Assembly (NCBI GenBank): GCA_030741455.1
Contig: JASLVI010000005.1
Coordinates: forward strand, 1 to 25,979
Direction of reading: 5' to 3'
Source: Candidatus Poseidoniaceae archaeon
GTDB taxonomy: Archaea > Thermoplasmatota > Poseidoniia > Poseidoniales > Poseidoniaceae
Length of the DNA: 25,979 bases
In this document: positions 24,694 to 25,979 of the stretch, one piece after another
Layout: each line of letters starts with the position of its first letter
How positions within the stretch are numbered: the stretch's first letter is position 1
Position numbers and translations under genes: made by a program
Notes under the pieces: model-generated
What the model was told of the DNA's origin: nothing
Database searches by the model: none
The model's input: the letters and a program-made list of their open reading frames with translations, nothing else

Positions 24694-25610
24694 ATTTTTA
24701 CTTCTTCTTGTGAATTGTTTTGATACACAAAATATGCAATACCTGCTGCAACGGCAACCAAGAGAATTGCAATAATCATAGCACCTGCTCCTGATCCTGA
24801 TTCCTCAACCGATCCTTTTCCAGACAATTCGCCATCTGGGTCGGCAACTCCAATCATCTCAATACTGATGATTTTCGCTTCGTAAACAGGTCGTCCAGCC
24901 GTCGAGAACGGATTGTCAAGGTTGGTGCCTGTTGGATCATCCGAGGTCGGAACTTCAGCGATTGCCCGCACATGACTCATTCCGTCACGAACAATTCCAA
25001 AGGTTGCATAACCACCATCGTCTCGATTTTCAGGATCGAGTCCATGCGCTTCAGTTTCAGCAATGTACCATTGGGAATCGGCCGAGTCTTCTTCGGTTCC
25101 TCGAGCCATACCAATCGCGCCATCAACATGGCTCAGATTCTCATCATGTTCCAGAGGGATGGTCTCACCGGTCCCTCCGCTACCACATTGAACCGGTAAA
25201 CCAGGGACATAGACACCGTTTGCTCTACATTCTGGATCACCAGATTGCGTGACGAAATCATTGATGACTCGATGGAAAAAGATGCCATCGTAAAGATCGT
25301 CTTCGATATGTTCAATCATGTTCTCGACTGTAATTGGTGCCCATTGAGGGAACAATTCAATGATAATTGTTCCAGAAACCTCGCTTTGGAAATGGCCTGG
25401 TGTGTAGGTGACATTGATGGCGAAAATAGGGTCGCCAAAGTAGGAATATTGCATTGGCGTATCTTCGACAACAGGGCCATCACTCCACGTTGAAGGATCG
25501 ATTCCATTGTTCTTCCAAGCCGGCTCTTCTTCCCCAGTTACTGAAAACGGTAAAAGAAGGAATACGAGCAAGATTGACAAAACTATCCTTTGCTTGGATG
25601 CTTTGCCCAT
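24645..25610 (-). CDS. Membrane-anchored extracytoplasmic cyclophilin-type peptidyl-prolyl isomerase
   Basis: This 321-aa protein has a signal peptide (RIVLSILLVFLLLPFSVTG), a cyclophilin domain and a C-terminal membrane helix (GAGAMIIAILLVAVAAGIAYFVY) with a short acidic tail, so the isomerase acts outside the cell. Cyclophilin marks are FFHRVINDFVTQSGDP, with the catalytic Arg, Phe and Gln, GAIGMARG, DSQWYIA (where SQFFI is usual) and YATFGIVRDGM. An insert with two cysteines (PECRANGVYVPGLPVQCGSGG) could form a disulphide. ATG 25610 is chosen over the TTG at 25616. It lies 25 nt below the sugar aminotransferase gene on the same strand and overlaps taw2 by 49 nt tail to tail. Its likely job is folding exported proteins, such as the large surface proteins here; this is inference. 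Confidence 0.88.
   Translation of the reverse strand: MGKASKQRIVLSILLVFLLLPFSVTGEEEPAWKNNGIDPSTWSDGPVVEDTPMQYSYFGDPIFAINVTYTPGHFQSEVSGTIIIELFPQWAPITVENMIEHIEDDLYDGIFFHRVINDFVTQSGDPECRANGVYVPGLPVQCGSGGTGETIPLEHDENLSHVDGAIGMARGTEEDSADSQWYIAETEAHGLDPENRDDGGYATFGIVRDGMSHVRAIAEVPTSDDPTGTNLDNPFSTAGRPVYEAKIISIEMIGVADPDGELSGKGSVEESGSGAGAMIIAILLVAVAAGIAYFVYQNNSQEEVKIYEAELLDENDASSTT
24694..24721 (+). terminator. T-rich tract after taw2, possible terminator
   Basis: Directly after the taw2 TAG come TTTTT, CTTCTTCTT and TTTT clusters. Such T-rich runs end many archaeal transcripts. They lie inside the opposing cyclophilin coding region. Confidence 0.4.
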
Positions 25611-25635
25611 ATGCAAACCATCGTGTGCCTATTCA

Positions 25636-25979
25636 TCAAACATTTGACGAAGGTCGTTGCTCATCAAGACAGTTCTTGAGGATGGATTTGAATTCATTCA
25701 ATTGTTCTGTCACATCATAGTGATGGTTTCCAACGAAGAAGCCCTGATTGTGAATTCGATTTGCTGCTGGCAATTCCCCATGAATGGAATGATCTAGATG
25801 TTCGATGACAGGATTGAGCGTGAAGTTTCCAGCAACGATTGGACGGGTTTCAACACCTGCATTGCGTAATGCATCAAGAACCGGGCCACGCTCACACCAA
25901 TCGGGTAGAACGATTGAAAATCCAAACCAAGACGATTCTCCTATCTCCTTTTGAATCAAGATTTCTGGGAGTTCACGCA
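25636..25979 (-). CDS. DegT/DnrJ/EryC1/StrS family sugar aminotransferase or dehydrase, C-terminal part
   Basis: Only the last 114 residues or so are in the window; the frame runs open to the right edge and the methionine-like TTG at 25959 is internal. The segment matches the C-terminal domain of DegT/EryC1-family PLP enzymes, above all the RfbH-like branch: LPE, then SSWFGFSIVLP, GVETRPIVAGNFTLNPV, and LPAANRIHNQGFFVGNHH, before a final helix. RfbH-type enzymes act on CDP-4-keto-6-deoxyhexoses in the 3-deoxysugar route, and relatives aminate nucleotide sugars. The PLP Lys or His site lies outside the window, so dehydrase and aminotransferase cannot be told apart. It probably makes a sugar for surface polymers or glycoproteins. 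Confidence 0.8.
   Translation of the reverse strand, partial: RELPEILIQKEIGESSWFGFSIVLPDWCERGPVLDALRNAGVETRPIVAGNFTLNPVIEHLDHSIHGELPAANRIHNQGFFVGNHHYDVTEQLNEFKSILKNCLDEQRPSSNV

Noticed and set aside
1..25979. tRNA, rRNA, CRISPR, insertion-sequence or phage features
   Set aside because: I saw no tRNA-like GGTTCGA arm in context, no spaced direct repeats and no transposase or phage genes; a tRNAscan or CRISPR tool run would settle this.

Overview
The window most likely comes from an uncultured euryarchaeon of the Thermoplasmatota type, and the marine Poseidoniales (Marine Group II) are the best fit. Archaeal marks are a TrmB-type regulator, stand-alone RAM-domain proteins, a Taw2-like wybutosine enzyme, and TATA boxes about 26 nt upstream of start codons (leaderless mRNAs). 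Carotenoid genes, a bacterial-type UvrC, very large membrane-anchored surface proteins and LDL-receptor-A-like repeats match what is generally known of that group. The assignment is an inference; the window has no rRNA or other marker gene.

Layout. (1) Bases 1-7850, all on +, form a carotenoid locus: a TrmB/V4R-like regulator (5' cut by the window edge), a DUF1295 membrane protein, an ABC1/UbiB-family kinase-like protein, then a strong TATA box and crtI, a thioredoxin-fold lipoprotein, an ABA4-like membrane protein, crtB and a GT2 glycosyltransferase. (2) Bases 7851-15853, all on -, encode surface proteins: a four-helix membrane protein, a 766-aa anchored protein with two minimal LDLa-like repeats, and a 1569-aa beta-helix/PKD-like protein. 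(3) Bases 15955-18615 hold two tandem 77-aa RAM-domain proteins (+) facing a winged-helix/STAND ATPase (-). (4) Bases 18720-25610 hold uvrC (+), a 1026-aa anchored surface protein (-), a Taw2-like gene (+) and a membrane-anchored extracytoplasmic cyclophilin (-). (5) The right edge cuts a DegT/RfbH-like sugar aminotransferase (-).

How the genes may work together. CrtB makes phytoene and CrtI desaturates it; the ABA4-like protein, and perhaps the DUF1295 protein, are candidate tailoring enzymes. The V4R-like regulator could sense a hydrophobic ligand. The exported thioredoxin-like lipoprotein and cyclophilin could help fold the large surface proteins, and the GT2 and DegT proteins suggest sugar decoration. 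These links are inferred from position and family knowledge.

The gene packing is very tight. No gap exceeds about 105 bases. All four tail-to-tail gene pairs abut or overlap, so transcription must end inside the opposing gene. I saw no tRNA, rRNA, CRISPR array, insertion sequence or clear pseudogene.
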